Shown here in pieces: positions 40,592 through 50,297 of a DNA stretch of 64,000 nt. A program made the position numbers and the translations under genes. Positions within the stretch are counted from its first letter, which is position 1. Each line of letters starts with the position of its first letter. This DNA comes from Dickeya lacustris. GTDB lineage: Bacteria > Pseudomonadota > Gammaproteobacteria > Enterobacterales > Enterobacteriaceae. The DNA lies in the NCBI RefSeq assembly GCF_029635795.1, contig NZ_CP114280.1, positions 124,001-188,000 of the forward strand, in the 5' to 3' direction. The notes beneath the pieces are model-generated. The model did no database searches. It was given only the letters and a program-made list of their open reading frames with translations, and had not been told where the DNA came from.

Positions 40592-41197
40592 TTAGCCGTA
40601 ACGCGCGGCTCGCTGCCAGGCGGGTCTGGCGCGCATGGCTTGCAGTAAACGCCAAAGATGGGGGCGAGCAGGAGTCAGCCAGCCACGTTGGGCTGCGATA
40701 TCCAGCGGGAAGCCCATCATAATGTCAGCCGCCGAAAAATCCTTGCCTGCGAGCCACTCGGCGTTGCCGGTTTCTTTTTCCAGAAAATCGTAATGCAAAT
40801 TGAGCTGTGTATTCACCATGCCCCGAATTGGCCAGCCGAAAGGCCCCATTTTATAAGCCACCAACTTAAGCAGCATGGCAGACATCAATGAGCCTTCGGC
40901 GTAGTGCATCCAGTATCGATAACGCCAAAAATCCGGGTGATCGGCGGATGGCGCAAGGTGTGGGCCAAATGTGGCCACCAGATACTCAATAATGGCACCG
41001 GTTTCCGCCAGTATCTGACCGTCATGCTCGATGATCGGGGCTTTGCCCAGCGGATGGAGATGACGCAACGTTTCTGGCGCCCGCATCGTGGTTTTATTGC
41101 GTTGATAATGGATGACTTCGTAGGGAACCTCTAACTCTTCCAGCAGCCACAAAATACGCTGTGAGCGTGAGGTATTAAGGTGATGAACACGAATCAT
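40592..41197 (-). CDS. Glutathione S-transferase family protein
   Basis: A 201-residue protein. The N-terminal thioredoxin fold contains HHLNTSRSQRILWLLEEL (catalytic Ser/Asn region), LGKAPIIEHDG with the cis-proline, and AETGAIIEYL, which is the glutathione-binding ETxAI motif. The C-terminal all-alpha domain has LAGKDFSAADIMMGFPL (N-capping box). Substrate unknown. It starts the accessory block between serS and ycaD, where E. coli has other genes. Confidence 0.88.
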   Translation of the reverse strand: MIRVHHLNTSRSQRILWLLEELEVPYEVIHYQRNKTTMRAPETLRHLHPLGKAPIIEHDGQILAETGAIIEYLVATFGPHLAPSADHPDFWRYRYWMHYAEGSLMSAMLLKLVAYKMGPFGWPIRGMVNTQLNLHYDFLEKETGNAEWLAGKDFSAADIMMGFPLDIAAQRGWLTPARPHLWRLLQAMRARPAWQRAARYG

Positions 41198-41314
41198 GGA
41201 GGCATCCTGTCAGTTATTGGGAGTAAGGCCGCTACAGAACCGTTATCTATCAGGAAGATAATATGAAAATTTCTGTAAGAAAAGAGGGGCTGAGAAGCCT
41301 TATCTGCGGGGTCG

Positions 41315-41340
41315 CCGCATCACGCGAGGGGGTGATGCGG
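41315..41340. terminator. Hairpin downstream of the DsbA-family gene
   Basis: CCGCATCAC and GTGATGCGG form a 9-bp stem with an 8-base loop, 13 bases past the stop of the CGWC protein gene. No clear T-run. Confidence 0.45.
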
Positions 41341-41352
41341 CCTTTAACGCGA

Positions 41353-41997
41353 TCACGAGTTTTCAGCAACCCGCTTTTCCAGATACGCCAACCAGTCATC
41401 GGGGCGACCTAGCCAGGGGGCAATATTCAACGTGGTTAGCACATCATCAACGGCAAAAACCAGCGTCGGAAAGCCTGCGCCACCTGATTGTGTTAACCAA
41501 TGGCGGCTTTCTTCAATATGTTTGCGGGTAGGCAAACCGCGCCAGTGAACGCAGGCCGTTTCGAAATCATCAAGCGATAGACCGATTTCGACGGCAAGCT
41601 TCATGAGTATGGGTGGGTCTGAAATCCGTAATCCCTCGACATAATGTGCTCGCTGAAGGCGCTCAAGCAAATCAAGCCCTCTGCCGCCTAGCTCTTCTGC
41701 GGCCAGAATGGCGGTGGTCGGGGGCTCTGAATCCAGCGTGGCCGTTAAATCCCACAGCAGGCCGTTAAAGTAGCCGTCACCAAATGGCTGACCGCTCATC
41801 TGGGCAATACGCCGGTCATGTGGCTGAACATAATCCCGCCATTCGGGTGTAATACGACGCCGGTTAGGGCCGGTCATCATACCGCCTGCGTGCAACACGA
41901 TAGGTAATCCGGCAACCTTGCGAGCAGCATGGATTAATGGCGCTGCGGCATAACACCAACCGCACAGAGGGTCGAAGATGTAGTGTAGCCTGTTCAT
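41353..41997 (-). CDS. DsbA-family (FrnE-like, COG3531-type) thioredoxin-fold protein with CGWC motif
   Basis: A 214-residue cytoplasmic protein without a signal peptide. It starts MNRLHYIFDPLCGWCYAAAP with the redox motif CGWC at 12-15, has a long helical insertion, and ends in the thioredoxin cis-proline segment GGAGFPTLVF. This pattern is that of predicted protein-disulfide isomerases related to DsbA. A partner is unknown; the neighbouring GST suggests a thiol or detoxification role, which is inference. Confidence 0.8.
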   Translation of the reverse strand: MNRLHYIFDPLCGWCYAAAPLIHAARKVAGLPIVLHAGGMMTGPNRRRITPEWRDYVQPHDRRIAQMSGQPFGDGYFNGLLWDLTATLDSEPPTTAILAAEELGGRGLDLLERLQRAHYVEGLRISDPPILMKLAVEIGLSLDDFETACVHWRGLPTRKHIEESRHWLTQSGGAGFPTLVFAVDDVLTTLNIAPWLGRPDDWLAYLEKRVAENS

Positions 41998-42170
41998 TCA
42001 TACGCTCCGTATGTTGCCCGATATTGCGGGCACACCAGAAAAAGGAAAGGGATTGGTTATTACGCCACGACGATACACATCTGATGCGATGACGGCTGAA
42101 CGGGGCGCTATGCTTTAATTATTGTCTATATCCTGAGAGTTAGCAGGTCAGCGCTCAATTTTCTGCCCTA

Positions 42171-42193
42171 GTTTGCGATCAGCGATCGCAAAC
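42171..42193. other. Perfect 10-bp hairpin downstream of the MBL-fold gene
   Basis: GTTTGCGATC, AGC loop, GATCGCAAAC. It lies in the 279-base gap between the MBL and DsbA-family genes, 84 bases past the MBL stop. No T-run on either strand; terminator, RNA-stability hairpin or operator. Confidence 0.55.
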
Positions 42194-42276
42194 CGGAAAG
42201 AAAAGTCACGATGACCGTATACCGCCCCGATTCGGCGAGTATTCCCCGCCAACCATGCGCCTGATTCAGCGCGCGG

Positions 42277-43152
42277 TTATGGCCATGACATTTCGCCTTT
42301 GATGACTTTCGCACTGAGCTCAAGAGAAGAAACATCACCCAATGTGGGATACGCCTGTTTCATCGCGTCTATCAATGCACCGCTATTCGCTGATGACTGA
42401 GCCTTCTGTTCAAACGTGTGCAGATATTGTCTTGTAAAGGTCACATTGTGTGGCGACCAAGGGGCAGATCCGTCCTGGTTTACCGCATAGTGGCTTGGTA
42501 TAACCGTTATTGGCTTGAGCTTATCAATGTTGTCCAAATCAGCCAGCCAATGCTGTCGGGATGCAACCGACTGAGTATCCGCTATCCAGACATGGATATT
42601 CGCAGCAACCTGTACGCCGCCCATCACCGCCTTTAACGCAGGCACCCAGACAAATGTGCGATCTGGCGTAGCGCCATCAAGCCCGAGTACGTTGATTGTA
42701 TTGCCTTCCAGCGTCAGTTGGTTGCCCGCGAGCGGACTGGGGATGACTATCTCTTTAGGCGCATTTTCTTTTAATACCGGCCCCCAATAAGCGACTTTCT
42801 TCGCTTGAGTGGCTTTGATAGCGGCAATGGTCTGGGGGGTTGCGACAATGTTGGCTTGCGGAAAGGCGGCTTTGAGAACATCAAGCCCAAAATAAAAATC
42901 GGGATCGTGGTGGCTGATGTAAATGGTCTTCAGTGTTTTCCCGGTTGCACGGATTTTTTCCACCAGTTGTTGTGCATCGTTGCGCTGGAACTGCGCATCA
43001 ATCAGTAACGCATCGTGTTCGCCGGTAATAATTTCAGAAGAGACCGGAAAAACGGCATGTTCGCCAGGGTTATAGACCTCGAGTTTCAGTGCAGCAGAGG
43101 CAGACGCGGTGATGGTCGCGAGCAATGTGGCGAGTAACGTGTGCTTTAACAA
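42277..43152 (-). CDS. Exported metallo-beta-lactamase-fold protein with non-canonical metal motif
   Basis: A 291-residue protein. I chose the TTG at 43152 because AAGGAG stands six bases before it and it gives a clean signal peptide (LKHTLLATLLATITASASA); an upstream ATG at 43203 has no ribosome binding site. The MBL core shows LLIDAQF and, in place of HxHxDH, SHHDPDFYFG (residues 80-89), so two of the usual histidines are Asp83 and Phe86. A later VIPSHYAV resembles the third metal region. Substrate unknown. It is divergent from a LysR gene. Confidence 0.82.
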   Translation of the reverse strand: MLKHTLLATLLATITASASAALKLEVYNPGEHAVFPVSSEIITGEHDALLIDAQFQRNDAQQLVEKIRATGKTLKTIYISHHDPDFYFGLDVLKAAFPQANIVATPQTIAAIKATQAKKVAYWGPVLKENAPKEIVIPSPLAGNQLTLEGNTINVLGLDGATPDRTFVWVPALKAVMGGVQVAANIHVWIADTQSVASRQHWLADLDNIDKLKPITVIPSHYAVNQDGSAPWSPHNVTFTRQYLHTFEQKAQSSANSGALIDAMKQAYPTLGDVSSLELSAKVIKGEMSWP

Positions 43153-43230
43153 GGGATTCTCCTTCCTGTATAAGAGAACGGCATGATAAATTTCATTTCT
43201 CATAAGAAAAACCCGCTAAAACGAACAGCT

Positions 43231-43250
43231 TTGTTGCATAAATTGGACAA
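43231..43250. promoter_or_regulatory. Possible LysR operator between the MBL and LysR genes
   Basis: TTGT-N12-ACAA, a partial dyad just before the LysR ATG in the 101-base divergent gap. The spacing is of the LysR type, but the dyad is short, so this is a weak proposal. Confidence 0.25.
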
Positions 43251-43253
43251 ATA

Positions 43254-44162
43254 ATGGATAGACTCACTGCGGCACAGGTTTTTGTAACGATAACGGAGCA
43301 GGGCAGTTTGACGGGCGCAGCCCAGCACCTTGATATGTCTCGCGCGATGGTGACGCGTTATCTGGCGGAAATGGAAACCTGGGCTCAGGCCCGGTTATTG
43401 CACCGCAGCACACGCCAGTTGAGCCTGACCAGTGAAGGCGAGGTGGTGTTAAGGCATTGCCGTGATTTATTGTCTATCTCGCAAAAATTTGAGCAACCGC
43501 AGCATGGGCAGAAAGATCCCTCCGGGTTATTGCGTTTAACCTGCGCGCCTTCGCTGGCAAGCACCACCTTGGTGGCTGCGTTAACCGCATATTTAAAGCG
43601 TTATCCTAAAACATCGGTGGATTTGCAACTTGCCAGCCACATGCTCAATCTCATTGAAGAGCGTATTGACTTGGCGATTCGTATTACCAGCCATCTTGAC
43701 CCCGGCTTGATTGCCCGGCGGTTAGGGGGGTGTGCTTCTGTGGTTTGCGCCTCACCGGACTATCTGGCGAACTATGGCACGCCGCAATCCATTGAAGACC
43801 TGGCGGTACATCACTGTTTAACCTACTCGTATTTTAATAAAAGTCTGTGGCACTTCACTCGGCAGGGGAAGAGCATTGCTGTACCCGTCAGCGGGCGTTT
43901 CAGTGCAAATGATTCGTTGATGTTATTAGAAGCGGCGCTAAATGGCGCTGGTATTAGCTTACAACCGGTCTATTCGGTGTCAGATTTCATTGCCAGTAAG
44001 CGGCTTATCGCACTATTTCCTGAAGCAGAGCCGCAACAATTGGACATTTTTGCCGTTTATCATTCACGTGAACATATGCCACTGGCATTACGCGCGCTGG
44101 TGGATTTTCTGGCCGATTGGTTCACGCACAATCTTGAGTGGAAGAGGGTTTCGCAGCGATAA
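43254..44162 (+). CDS. LysR-family transcriptional regulator
   Basis: A 302-residue LTTR. The N-terminal winged helix-turn-helix (TEQGSLTGAAQHLDMSRAMVTRYLAEMET) is followed by a type 2 periplasmic-binding-like effector domain (GLLRLTCAPSLASTTLV, PGLIARRLGGCASVVCASPDYL, ANDSLMLLEAALNGAGISLQP). The effector is unknown. Divergence from the MBL-fold gene suggests it controls that gene. The ATG has only a weak ribosome binding site. Confidence 0.9.
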   Translation: MDRLTAAQVFVTITEQGSLTGAAQHLDMSRAMVTRYLAEMETWAQARLLHRSTRQLSLTSEGEVVLRHCRDLLSISQKFEQPQHGQKDPSGLLRLTCAPSLASTTLVAALTAYLKRYPKTSVDLQLASHMLNLIEERIDLAIRITSHLDPGLIARRLGGCASVVCASPDYLANYGTPQSIEDLAVHHCLTYSYFNKSLWHFTRQGKSIAVPVSGRFSANDSLMLLEAALNGAGISLQPVYSVSDFIASKRLIALFPEAEPQQLDIFAVYHSREHMPLALRALVDFLADWFTHNLEWKRVSQR

Positions 44163-44182
44163 GATTATCTGAAGGCGCTTGA

Positions 44183-44242
44183 GGCTATTTCTCTCACGGC
44201 TATTTCTGTAACAGCTATCTTTCTTTCGGTTATCTCTCTGGT
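44183..44242 (+). repeat. Four degenerate 15-bp tandem repeats downstream of the LysR gene
   Basis: GGCTATTTCTCTCAC, GGCTATTTCTGTAAC, AGCTATCTTTCTTTC, GGTTATCTCTCTGGT, head to tail, starting 20 bases past the stop codon. The first two are 12 of 15 identical; the later ones are more diverged. Confidence 0.75.
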
Positions 44243-44344
44243 GGTCGTTGGAAAAATAGTGCTGCAATATCGACAAGCTGATTGACTTTGCGATTGCCAA
44301 TGGCATGATGCGCGGAAAATCTCTCCTCGCTGGTTTCGCTTTCC

Positions 44345-45496
44345 ATGTCCACCTATACACGCCCGGTTATGTTATTACTTTGCGGGCTACTGCTGCTTAC
44401 CGTTTGTCTGGCGGTGTTAAATACTTTGGTGCCATTGTGGCTTAATGGCCGTCAGCTACCCGTCTGGCAGGTGGGCGCCGTTGGCTCGGCCTATTTTAGC
44501 GGCAATCTGTTGGGGACGTTGATAGCAGGCCGGTTAATCCGACGTTATGGTTTTAATCGCAGCTACTATCTGGCTGCGTTGCTGTTAGGGATAGCCAGCG
44601 GTGCGCTGGCGCTGTCAACGGAGATATGGATCTGGGGAATATGGCGTTTTATTGCTGGCATCGGGTGTGCGCTGATTTGGGTAGTGGTGGAAAGCGCGCT
44701 GTTATGCAGCGGGCATGAGCGCAATCGCGGCCAACTGCTGGCTGCCTATATGGTGGCCTATTATATCGGCAGTGTTGCCGGTCAACTGCTGTTGAGTGTT
44801 GTCCCGACGGCCTTATCCCATGTCCTTCCTTGGGTGCTGACGTTGGTGGTGATGGCGGTTATTCCGCTGTTGTTTGCCCGGCTGGTATCGCCACCACCGT
44901 CATCTGCGCCACGCACCCCGTTGCTGCGAATGTTACGCTATCGGTCGGCGCGGCTTGGTATTCAGGGATGTGTTATTTCCGGTGTGATTCTCGGGTCGTT
45001 ATATGGCTTGCTGCCGCTCTATCTGGCGCATCAGGGCATCAGCGATGCCCATGTCGGCTACTGGATGGCGTTATTAATTATCGCAGGCATTCTCGGGCAG
45101 TGGCCGATTGGGCGACTGGCCGACCGCTATGGGCGTCTGCTTGTGCTGCGCGTATTGGTCTTTGTGGTGATTCTTGGGGCCTTGGTGATGCTGATACCGG
45201 GGCGTAGTAGCATGGTTCCCGCCTTGTTATTACTGGGCGGCGCGAGCTTTACGCTCTATCCGGTTGCCATGTCGTGGGCGTGCGAACACGTGGCGTCACA
45301 TGAATTGGTGGCAATGAATCAGGCGTTGCTGCTTAGTTATACCTTGGGCAGCCTTTGTGGCCCAGGGCTTGCGGCCATACTGATGCAGGCCTATTCCGAT
45401 AGGCTACTTTTTGTCTTAATTTCGCTGGTGTCGCTCGGGTATTTACTCTTATTGTTGCGAAAGTCTCATCATCACTCCTGTGTTCGGACGGCGTAA
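44345..45496 (+). CDS. ycaD: YcaD, MFS-type transporter
   Basis: A 383-residue protein with 12 predicted membrane segments (E. coli YcaD 382). The start [19 protein letters not shown], the AWRF-like [25 protein letters not shown] block and the MFS loop [19 protein letters not shown] identify the family. The substrate is unknown. It stands alone; the E. coli neighbours ycaC and ycaM are absent. Confidence 0.92.
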   Translation: MSTYTRPVMLLLCGLLLLTVCLAVLNTLVPLWLNGRQLPVWQVGAVGSAYFSGNLLGTLIAGRLIRRYGFNRSYYLAALLLGIASGALALSTEIWIWGIWRFIAGIGCALIWVVVESALLCSGHERNRGQLLAAYMVAYYIGSVAGQLLLSVVPTALSHVLPWVLTLVVMAVIPLLFARLVSPPPSSAPRTPLLRMLRYRSARLGIQGCVISGVILGSLYGLLPLYLAHQGISDAHVGYWMALLIIAGILGQWPIGRLADRYGRLLVLRVLVFVVILGALVMLIPGRSSMVPALLLLGGASFTLYPVAMSWACEHVASHELVAMNQALLLSYTLGSLCGPGLAAILMQAYSDRLLFVLISLVSLGYLLLLLRKSHHHSCVRTA

Positions 45497-45850
45497 GCTG
45501 ATGGTGATTACCCATTGCGTTCTATTTCATAACCACACTTCATAACCATATTTCATGGTCATATGGCATGGCCATATTTTATAACAATGCGCTGACGAGA
45601 AAATCCGAGTGTTATAACCATTAGGCTGGCACTGCTACTTATCTGATGACGAAGGTAGCTGTGCATGTTGTGGGGTGGCGTAATAAAGCGCAAAGGGAGT
45701 ACACGTATTTCCCTCGATAACTTTTCGTATATGAAATATAAACGGATTGCATAAAATAAGGTGCATTCATCAGAAATGGACGAGATTTATTTTGGCGTAG
45801 AAATGCCGGGTTATATTTCACGCATCCAACGAATAAATTGAGGAGGAGAA
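45497..45850. other. AT-rich intergenic region ycaD/esterase
   Basis: These 354 bases begin with a 13-bp tandem array (45524-45588). The remainder is AT-rich and should contain the esterase promoter. The last bases carry a strong GAGGAGGAG ribosome binding site. I looked for a KdgR-type box and found none. No further gene is visible. Confidence 0.5.
45524..45588 (+). repeat. Five degenerate 13-bp tandem repeats downstream of ycaD
   Basis: Units ATTTCATAACCAC, ACTTCATAACCAT, ATTTCATGGTCAT, ATGGCATGGCCAT and ATTTTATAACAAT are contiguous, starting 28 bases past the ycaD stop. Confidence 0.75.
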
Positions 45851-46750
45851 ATGCAATCCTATAAATTATTTCTATTCTTTTTCATGCTCGTCTTGTTTTT
45901 ACCCAATGAAAACGTATTTGCATCAGATAATAGCGGTAATATCACGGAGGGGAAGGTTTTCTGGGCTTTTTCTGATAAGGCCGGTGGGGAGCGTAGTTTC
46001 TATATTGTCCCTCCTCGTGATTATAATAAATATACACAATATAAGCTCATGATTATTTTCCCTGGGACACATACTACAGGTAAAGAAATGCATGAGTGGT
46101 TCGGCAAGGGATGGTGGGGCAGCGGCGCTGAGGGGATCGAAAGCCAAATGACCGACACCCTCTTTATTTATCCAGACCAAAAATATGCCTGGAATGGTAA
46201 AAAGGGCTGGGCGTTAGGGCCTTTTGCTCAGACATTCGGTGGGCGTGAAGATCTGGCTTTTGTGGATGAATTAATTACGCTTGCGATTGAAAAATATAAT
46301 GTCAATCCACAAAAAATATTCGCAACCGGGCATTCCTGGGGCGGTGATATGGCCGCCGTTGCCGGATGTTTCTTAGGTGACAAATTGGCCGCAATTGCCC
46401 CGATTGCCGCCAATCGACCTTATTGGTTTGAAACACAAGGGCAGCCTCTGTTATGTAAAGGCCATCCAGCAGTATGGACTATTTTTGGTCTTAGCGACGA
46501 CTTTTTTGGTGCGGCGAGTCCGAACGGATTATATGGTCGAGAGCAAAATGCATTTTGGCGTAAACATCATTCCTGCACCACGGAAACAGAGTCTTTTATC
46601 AGGGAAACGGTTAAATACTCGAATTGTAACAGTGAGGTTTTATTCACCCTGTATGCTGCGGGTCAATATTCAGGTGGCGGCGGTCATCCCAATCATCAGC
46701 CGCCGGATTACTTAATAGCGGAAATGGCAAAATGGTTTACTCGTTTTTAA
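45851..46750 (+). CDS. Secreted alpha/beta-hydrolase, feruloyl esterase / PHB depolymerase-like (CE1/LpqC type)
   Basis: A 299-residue protein with a signal peptide ending near Ala24 (LPNENVFA). The nucleophile elbow GHSWGG places Ser at 162, a candidate acid lies at Asp216/217 (GLSDDFFG), and a candidate His at 279 or 282 (GGGGHPNH). Four or more cysteines may form disulfides. This is the layout of extracellular esterases such as feruloyl or acetylxylan esterases; the substrate cannot be told. Codon use is visibly AT-richer (ATA, TTA, AAT) than its neighbours, suggesting transfer. Its stop lies in a tandem repeat. Confidence 0.72.
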   Translation: MQSYKLFLFFFMLVLFLPNENVFASDNSGNITEGKVFWAFSDKAGGERSFYIVPPRDYNKYTQYKLMIIFPGTHTTGKEMHEWFGKGWWGSGAEGIESQMTDTLFIYPDQKYAWNGKKGWALGPFAQTFGGREDLAFVDELITLAIEKYNVNPQKIFATGHSWGGDMAAVAGCFLGDKLAAIAPIAANRPYWFETQGQPLLCKGHPAVWTIFGLSDDFFGAASPNGLYGREQNAFWRKHHSCTTETESFIRETVKYSNCNSEVLFTLYAAGQYSGGGGHPNHQPPDYLIAEMAKWFTRF

Positions 46751-46808
46751 TGTATTCTCGTTTTTAATACCTTGTCGTTTTTAATACCTTGTCACTTTTC
46801 ATGTATTG
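46741..46808 (+). repeat. Four 17-bp tandem repeats spanning the esterase stop
   Basis: TCGTTTTTAATGTATTC, TCGTTTTTAATACCTTG twice, TCACTTTTCATGTATTG. The first unit contains the stop codon TAA; the two middle units are identical. Confidence 0.9.
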
Positions 46809-46860
46809 ATAAGATGAAAATGGCTGAGGTCACGTTTTAATCTCTGAGAGGCAGGGTGAT

Positions 46861-46892
46861 GGGCTGATAATCTGAGGACGGATTATCAGCCC
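46861..46892. terminator. Perfect 12-bp hairpin downstream of pflA
   Basis: GGGCTGATAATC, 8-base loop, GATTATCAGCCC, between the convergent esterase and pflA. It has no T-run; it is the likeliest 3' structure for pflA. Confidence 0.55.
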
Positions 46893-46928
46893 AATTGAAG
46901 GCATCTGAGCCGCTGACTGTTAGGACTG

Positions 46929-47669
46929 TTAGTAGACGACTTTGTGCCCATAACTGGACAGAATCGATTTGACACGATCCATCGTGTCAGCTTTTGGTGG
47001 TTTTACCCCATCGAGCTGGTAGGTTTCTCCCATTGCCGTCCATTTATGCTTCCCTAATTCATGGTAGGGCAGCAGTTCTATTTTCTCGATATTGTGCATA
47101 TCTTGAGTGAATTCGCCCAGTTGATGCGCTGAGGCATCATCATCGCTCCAGCCGGGGACGACCACGTAACGAATCCAGGTACGCTGATTCCGTTTGGCGA
47201 GATAGCGGGCAAAATCCAGCGTACGGTGGTTAGAAACACCGACCAGATTTTGATGTACCGTATCGTTAACTTGTTTCAGATCCAGCATCACCAGATCGGT
47301 AACATCAAGTAGTTCATCGATGACGGGGTCGTAGCGACGTACAAAACCATTGGTATCAAGACAGGTGTTGATCCCCTGCTCACGGCAGGCGCGAAACCAA
47401 TCACGTACAAATTCGGCCTGTAAAATTGCCTCGCCACCCGATGCGGTGACGCCGCCGCCGGATGCATTCATAAAGTGGCGGTAGGTCACAACCTCTTTCA
47501 TCAGTTCCTCAACGGTCACTTCTTTGCCGCCGTGGGTATCCCAGGTATCGCGGTTGTGGCAGTACAAACAGCGCATCAGGCAACCTTGAAAGAACGTAAT
47601 AAAGCGAATGCCTGGGCCATCAACGGTGCCACAGGATTCGAAAGAGTGAATGCGACCAATAACTGACAT
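46929..47669 (-). CDS. pflA: Pyruvate formate-lyase 1-activating enzyme
   Basis: A 246-residue radical-SAM enzyme (E. coli length) that makes the glycyl radical on PflB. The start at 47669 ([20 protein letters not shown]) follows GGAGA; the frame continues upstream without conservation. The [4Fe-4S] motif [10 protein letters not shown] (CX3CX2C) and the glycine-rich [10 protein letters not shown] are intact. It lies 289 bases after pflB, beyond the pflB terminator. Confidence 0.96.
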   Translation of the reverse strand: MSVIGRIHSFESCGTVDGPGIRFITFFQGCLMRCLYCHNRDTWDTHGGKEVTVEELMKEVVTYRHFMNASGGGVTASGGEAILQAEFVRDWFRACREQGINTCLDTNGFVRRYDPVIDELLDVTDLVMLDLKQVNDTVHQNLVGVSNHRTLDFARYLAKRNQRTWIRYVVVPGWSDDDASAHQLGEFTQDMHNIEKIELLPYHELGKHKWTAMGETYQLDGVKPPKADTMDRVKSILSSYGHKVVY

Positions 47670-47903
47670 GCGAGGTTTCTCCAGGTTGGGCCGAGAAATA
47701 GCGGCCTTCGATGAGCGCAGTAACGCAATATGGCAACATCGCCATGATAGTGATGGCGACATCACCCTCATAGAGGTTCTGCGTCGAATCTGTTTTGTCA
47801 GGCAGCCGCGATAGGCTGGCTGACAAAACAGGCTCGTATCCATCCGTCAAAGAAGGATATCTCTGAAGAGAAAGAGTATCCACAAAAGGAAGGGAAGAGA
47901 TTA

Positions 47904-47932
47904 TAAAAAGGCCCCACAAAATGTGGAGCCTT
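47904..47932 (-). terminator. Terminator of focA-pflB
   Basis: On the minus strand AAGGCTCCACA / TGTGGGGCCTT with a short loop and TTTTT after it, 27 bases past the pflB stop. Confidence 0.88.
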
Positions 47933-47958
47933 CACATTACCTGTTTTAATCAGTCTAA

Positions 47959-50241
47959 TTATATGGACTGAGTAAAGGTACGGGTAATTACATCCTGCTG
48001 CTGTTCTTTCGTCAGCGAGTTGAAGCGAACGGCATAGCCTGATACACGAATGGTCAACTGCGGATATTTTTCCGGGTTTTCCATTGCGTCGAGCAGCATT
48101 TCGCGGTTCATCACGTTAACGTTCAGGTGCTGACCACCTTCGATAGACGCTTCGTGGTGGAAGTAACCATCCATCAGACCAGCCAGGTTGGTTTTACGCA
48201 CGTCATCGTCTTTACCCAGCGCGTTCGGCACGATAGAGAAGGTATAAGAGATACCATCTTTCGCGTAGGCAAACGGCAGTTTAGCCACAGACGTCAGAGA
48301 GGCAACGGCACCTTTCTGGTCACGGCCGTGCATCGGGTTAGCACCCGGCCCGAACGGTGCGCCAGCGCGACGGCCATCAGGCGTGTTACCAGTTTTCTTA
48401 CCGTATACCACGTTGGAGGTGATGGTCAGTACGGACTGAGTCGGGGTAGCGCCACGGTAGGTATTCAGTTTCTGAATTTTCTTCATGAAACGCTCAACCA
48501 GGTCACAAGCCAGGTCATCAACGCGTGAATCGTTGTTACCGAACTGCGGGTATTCGCCTTCGATGTCAAAGTCAACGGCCAGACCGCTTTCGTCACGCAC
48601 TGGTTTCACTTTGGCATATTTGATGGCAGACAGGGAGTCAGCCGCAACAGACAGACCAGCGATACCACATGCCATAGTGCGGAACACGTCACGATCGTGC
48701 AGCGCCATCAGCGAGGCTTCGTAGCTGTATTTGTCGTGCATGTAGTGGATGATGTTCAGCGCGGTGACGTACTGTTTAGCCAGCCAATCCATGAAGTGAT
48801 CCATACGTTCCATCACTTCGTCAAAGTTCAGTACATCGCCTTTGATCGGTTCAGATTTCGGGCCAACCTGCATTTTCAGTTTTTCGTCCACGCCGCCGTT
48901 GATAGCGTACAGCATAGTTTTCGCCAGGTTTGCGCGAGCACCGAAGAACTGCATTTGTTTGCCGACAACCATCGGGCTTACACAACACGCGATAGCGTAA
49001 TCGTCGTTGTTGAAGTCTGGACGCATCAAGTCATCGTTCTCGTACTGCAGAGAAGAGGTATCGATAGAGACTTTGGCTGCGAATTTTTTGAAGTTCAGCG
49101 GCAGTTTTTCAGACCACAGAATGGTCATGTTCGGTTCCGGCGACGGCCCCATGGTGTACAGGGTGTTCAGGAAACGGAAGCTGTTTTTGGTAACCAGCGT
49201 ACGACCATCCAGACCCATACCCGCCAGAGACTCTGTTGCCCAAATCGGGTCGCCAGAGAACAGTTCATCGTATTCAGGGGTACGCAGGAAGCGCACCATA
49301 CGCAGTTTCATCACCAGGTGGTCGATCAATTCCTGAGCTTCTTGCTCGGTGATTTTGCCTGCTTTCAGATCGCGCTCGATGTAGACATCCAAGAACGTAG
49401 ACACACGACCAAAGGACATCGCCGCGCCGTTCTGAGATTTCACCGCAGCCAGATAGCCGAAGTAAGTCCACTGAACCGCTTCTTTGGCGTTAGTTGCCGG
49501 GCCAGCGATATCGCAGCCATACTTCGCTGCCATTTCTTTGATTTGTGACAGAGCGTGGTGCTGGTCAGCGATTTCTTCACGCAGACGGATAGTCGCTTCC
49601 AGATCTTCGCCGTTTTCCAGTTTGGACTGCAGGGAAGTGAACTGAGCGAATTTGTCCGCCATCAGATAGTCGATACCGTACAGCGCAACACGACGGTAGT
49701 CACCGATGATACGACCACGGCCATAAGCATCAGGCAGACCAGTCAATACGCCAGACTTACGGCAGCGCAGGATATCCGGCGTATAAACATCGAATACACC
49801 CTGGTTGTGGGTTTTACGGTATTCGGTGAAGATTTTTTTCAGCTGCGGGTCGAGTTCACGGCCATAAACCTTACAGGAGCCTTCAACCATTTTGATACCG
49901 CCGAACGGAATCAGTGCACGTTTCAGCGGAGCGTCTGTTTGCAGACCGACGATTTTTTCCAGGCCTTTATTGATATAGCCAGCATCGTGAGAGGTGATGG
50001 TCGCTGCAACGTCGGTATCGAAATCAACCGGCGCATGGGTGCGGTTTTCCTGTTTGATGCCTTCCATAACGGCATCCCACAGTTTAGTCGTTGCCGGGGT
50101 AGCACCAGCCAAAAAGGATTCGTCACCTTCATACGGCGCGTAGTTTTTCTGAATGAAGTCACGTACATTGACGCCATTCTGCCATTCGCCTTCGCTAAAA
50201 CCTTCCCAAGCCTGGGCGAGTTTCTGATTAAGTTCGGTCAT
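47959..50241 (-). CDS. pflB: Formate acetyltransferase (pyruvate formate-lyase)
   Basis: A 760-residue glycyl-radical enzyme converting pyruvate and CoA to acetyl-CoA and formate under anaerobic conditions. Catalytic Cys419-Cys420 ([11 protein letters not shown]) and the radical Gly735 (RVSGYAVRF) sit at the E. coli positions. It is preceded by focA after 56 bases, in the conserved focA-pflB operon. Codon use is strongly biased, fitting high expression. Confidence 0.98.
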   Translation of the reverse strand: MTELNQKLAQAWEGFSEGEWQNGVNVRDFIQKNYAPYEGDESFLAGATPATTKLWDAVMEGIKQENRTHAPVDFDTDVAATITSHDAGYINKGLEKIVGLQTDAPLKRALIPFGGIKMVEGSCKVYGRELDPQLKKIFTEYRKTHNQGVFDVYTPDILRCRKSGVLTGLPDAYGRGRIIGDYRRVALYGIDYLMADKFAQFTSLQSKLENGEDLEATIRLREEIADQHHALSQIKEMAAKYGCDIAGPATNAKEAVQWTYFGYLAAVKSQNGAAMSFGRVSTFLDVYIERDLKAGKITEQEAQELIDHLVMKLRMVRFLRTPEYDELFSGDPIWATESLAGMGLDGRTLVTKNSFRFLNTLYTMGPSPEPNMTILWSEKLPLNFKKFAAKVSIDTSSLQYENDDLMRPDFNNDDYAIACCVSPMVVGKQMQFFGARANLAKTMLYAINGGVDEKLKMQVGPKSEPIKGDVLNFDEVMERMDHFMDWLAKQYVTALNIIHYMHDKYSYEASLMALHDRDVFRTMACGIAGLSVAADSLSAIKYAKVKPVRDESGLAVDFDIEGEYPQFGNNDSRVDDLACDLVERFMKKIQKLNTYRGATPTQSVLTITSNVVYGKKTGNTPDGRRAGAPFGPGANPMHGRDQKGAVASLTSVAKLPFAYAKDGISYTFSIVPNALGKDDDVRKTNLAGLMDGYFHHEASIEGGQHLNVNVMNREMLLDAMENPEKYPQLTIRVSGYAVRFNSLTKEQQQDVITRTFTQSI

Positions 50242-50297
50242 ATTACACCTACCTTTGATTTGGATTTTTATAACCCGACGTTGCGGCCGCCAGCAGC

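Noticed and set aside
45497..45850. KdgR-type operator upstream of the esterase
   Set aside because: I looked for the TGAAAC...GTTTCA dyad used for pectinolysis genes in soft-rot bacteria and found nothing close.
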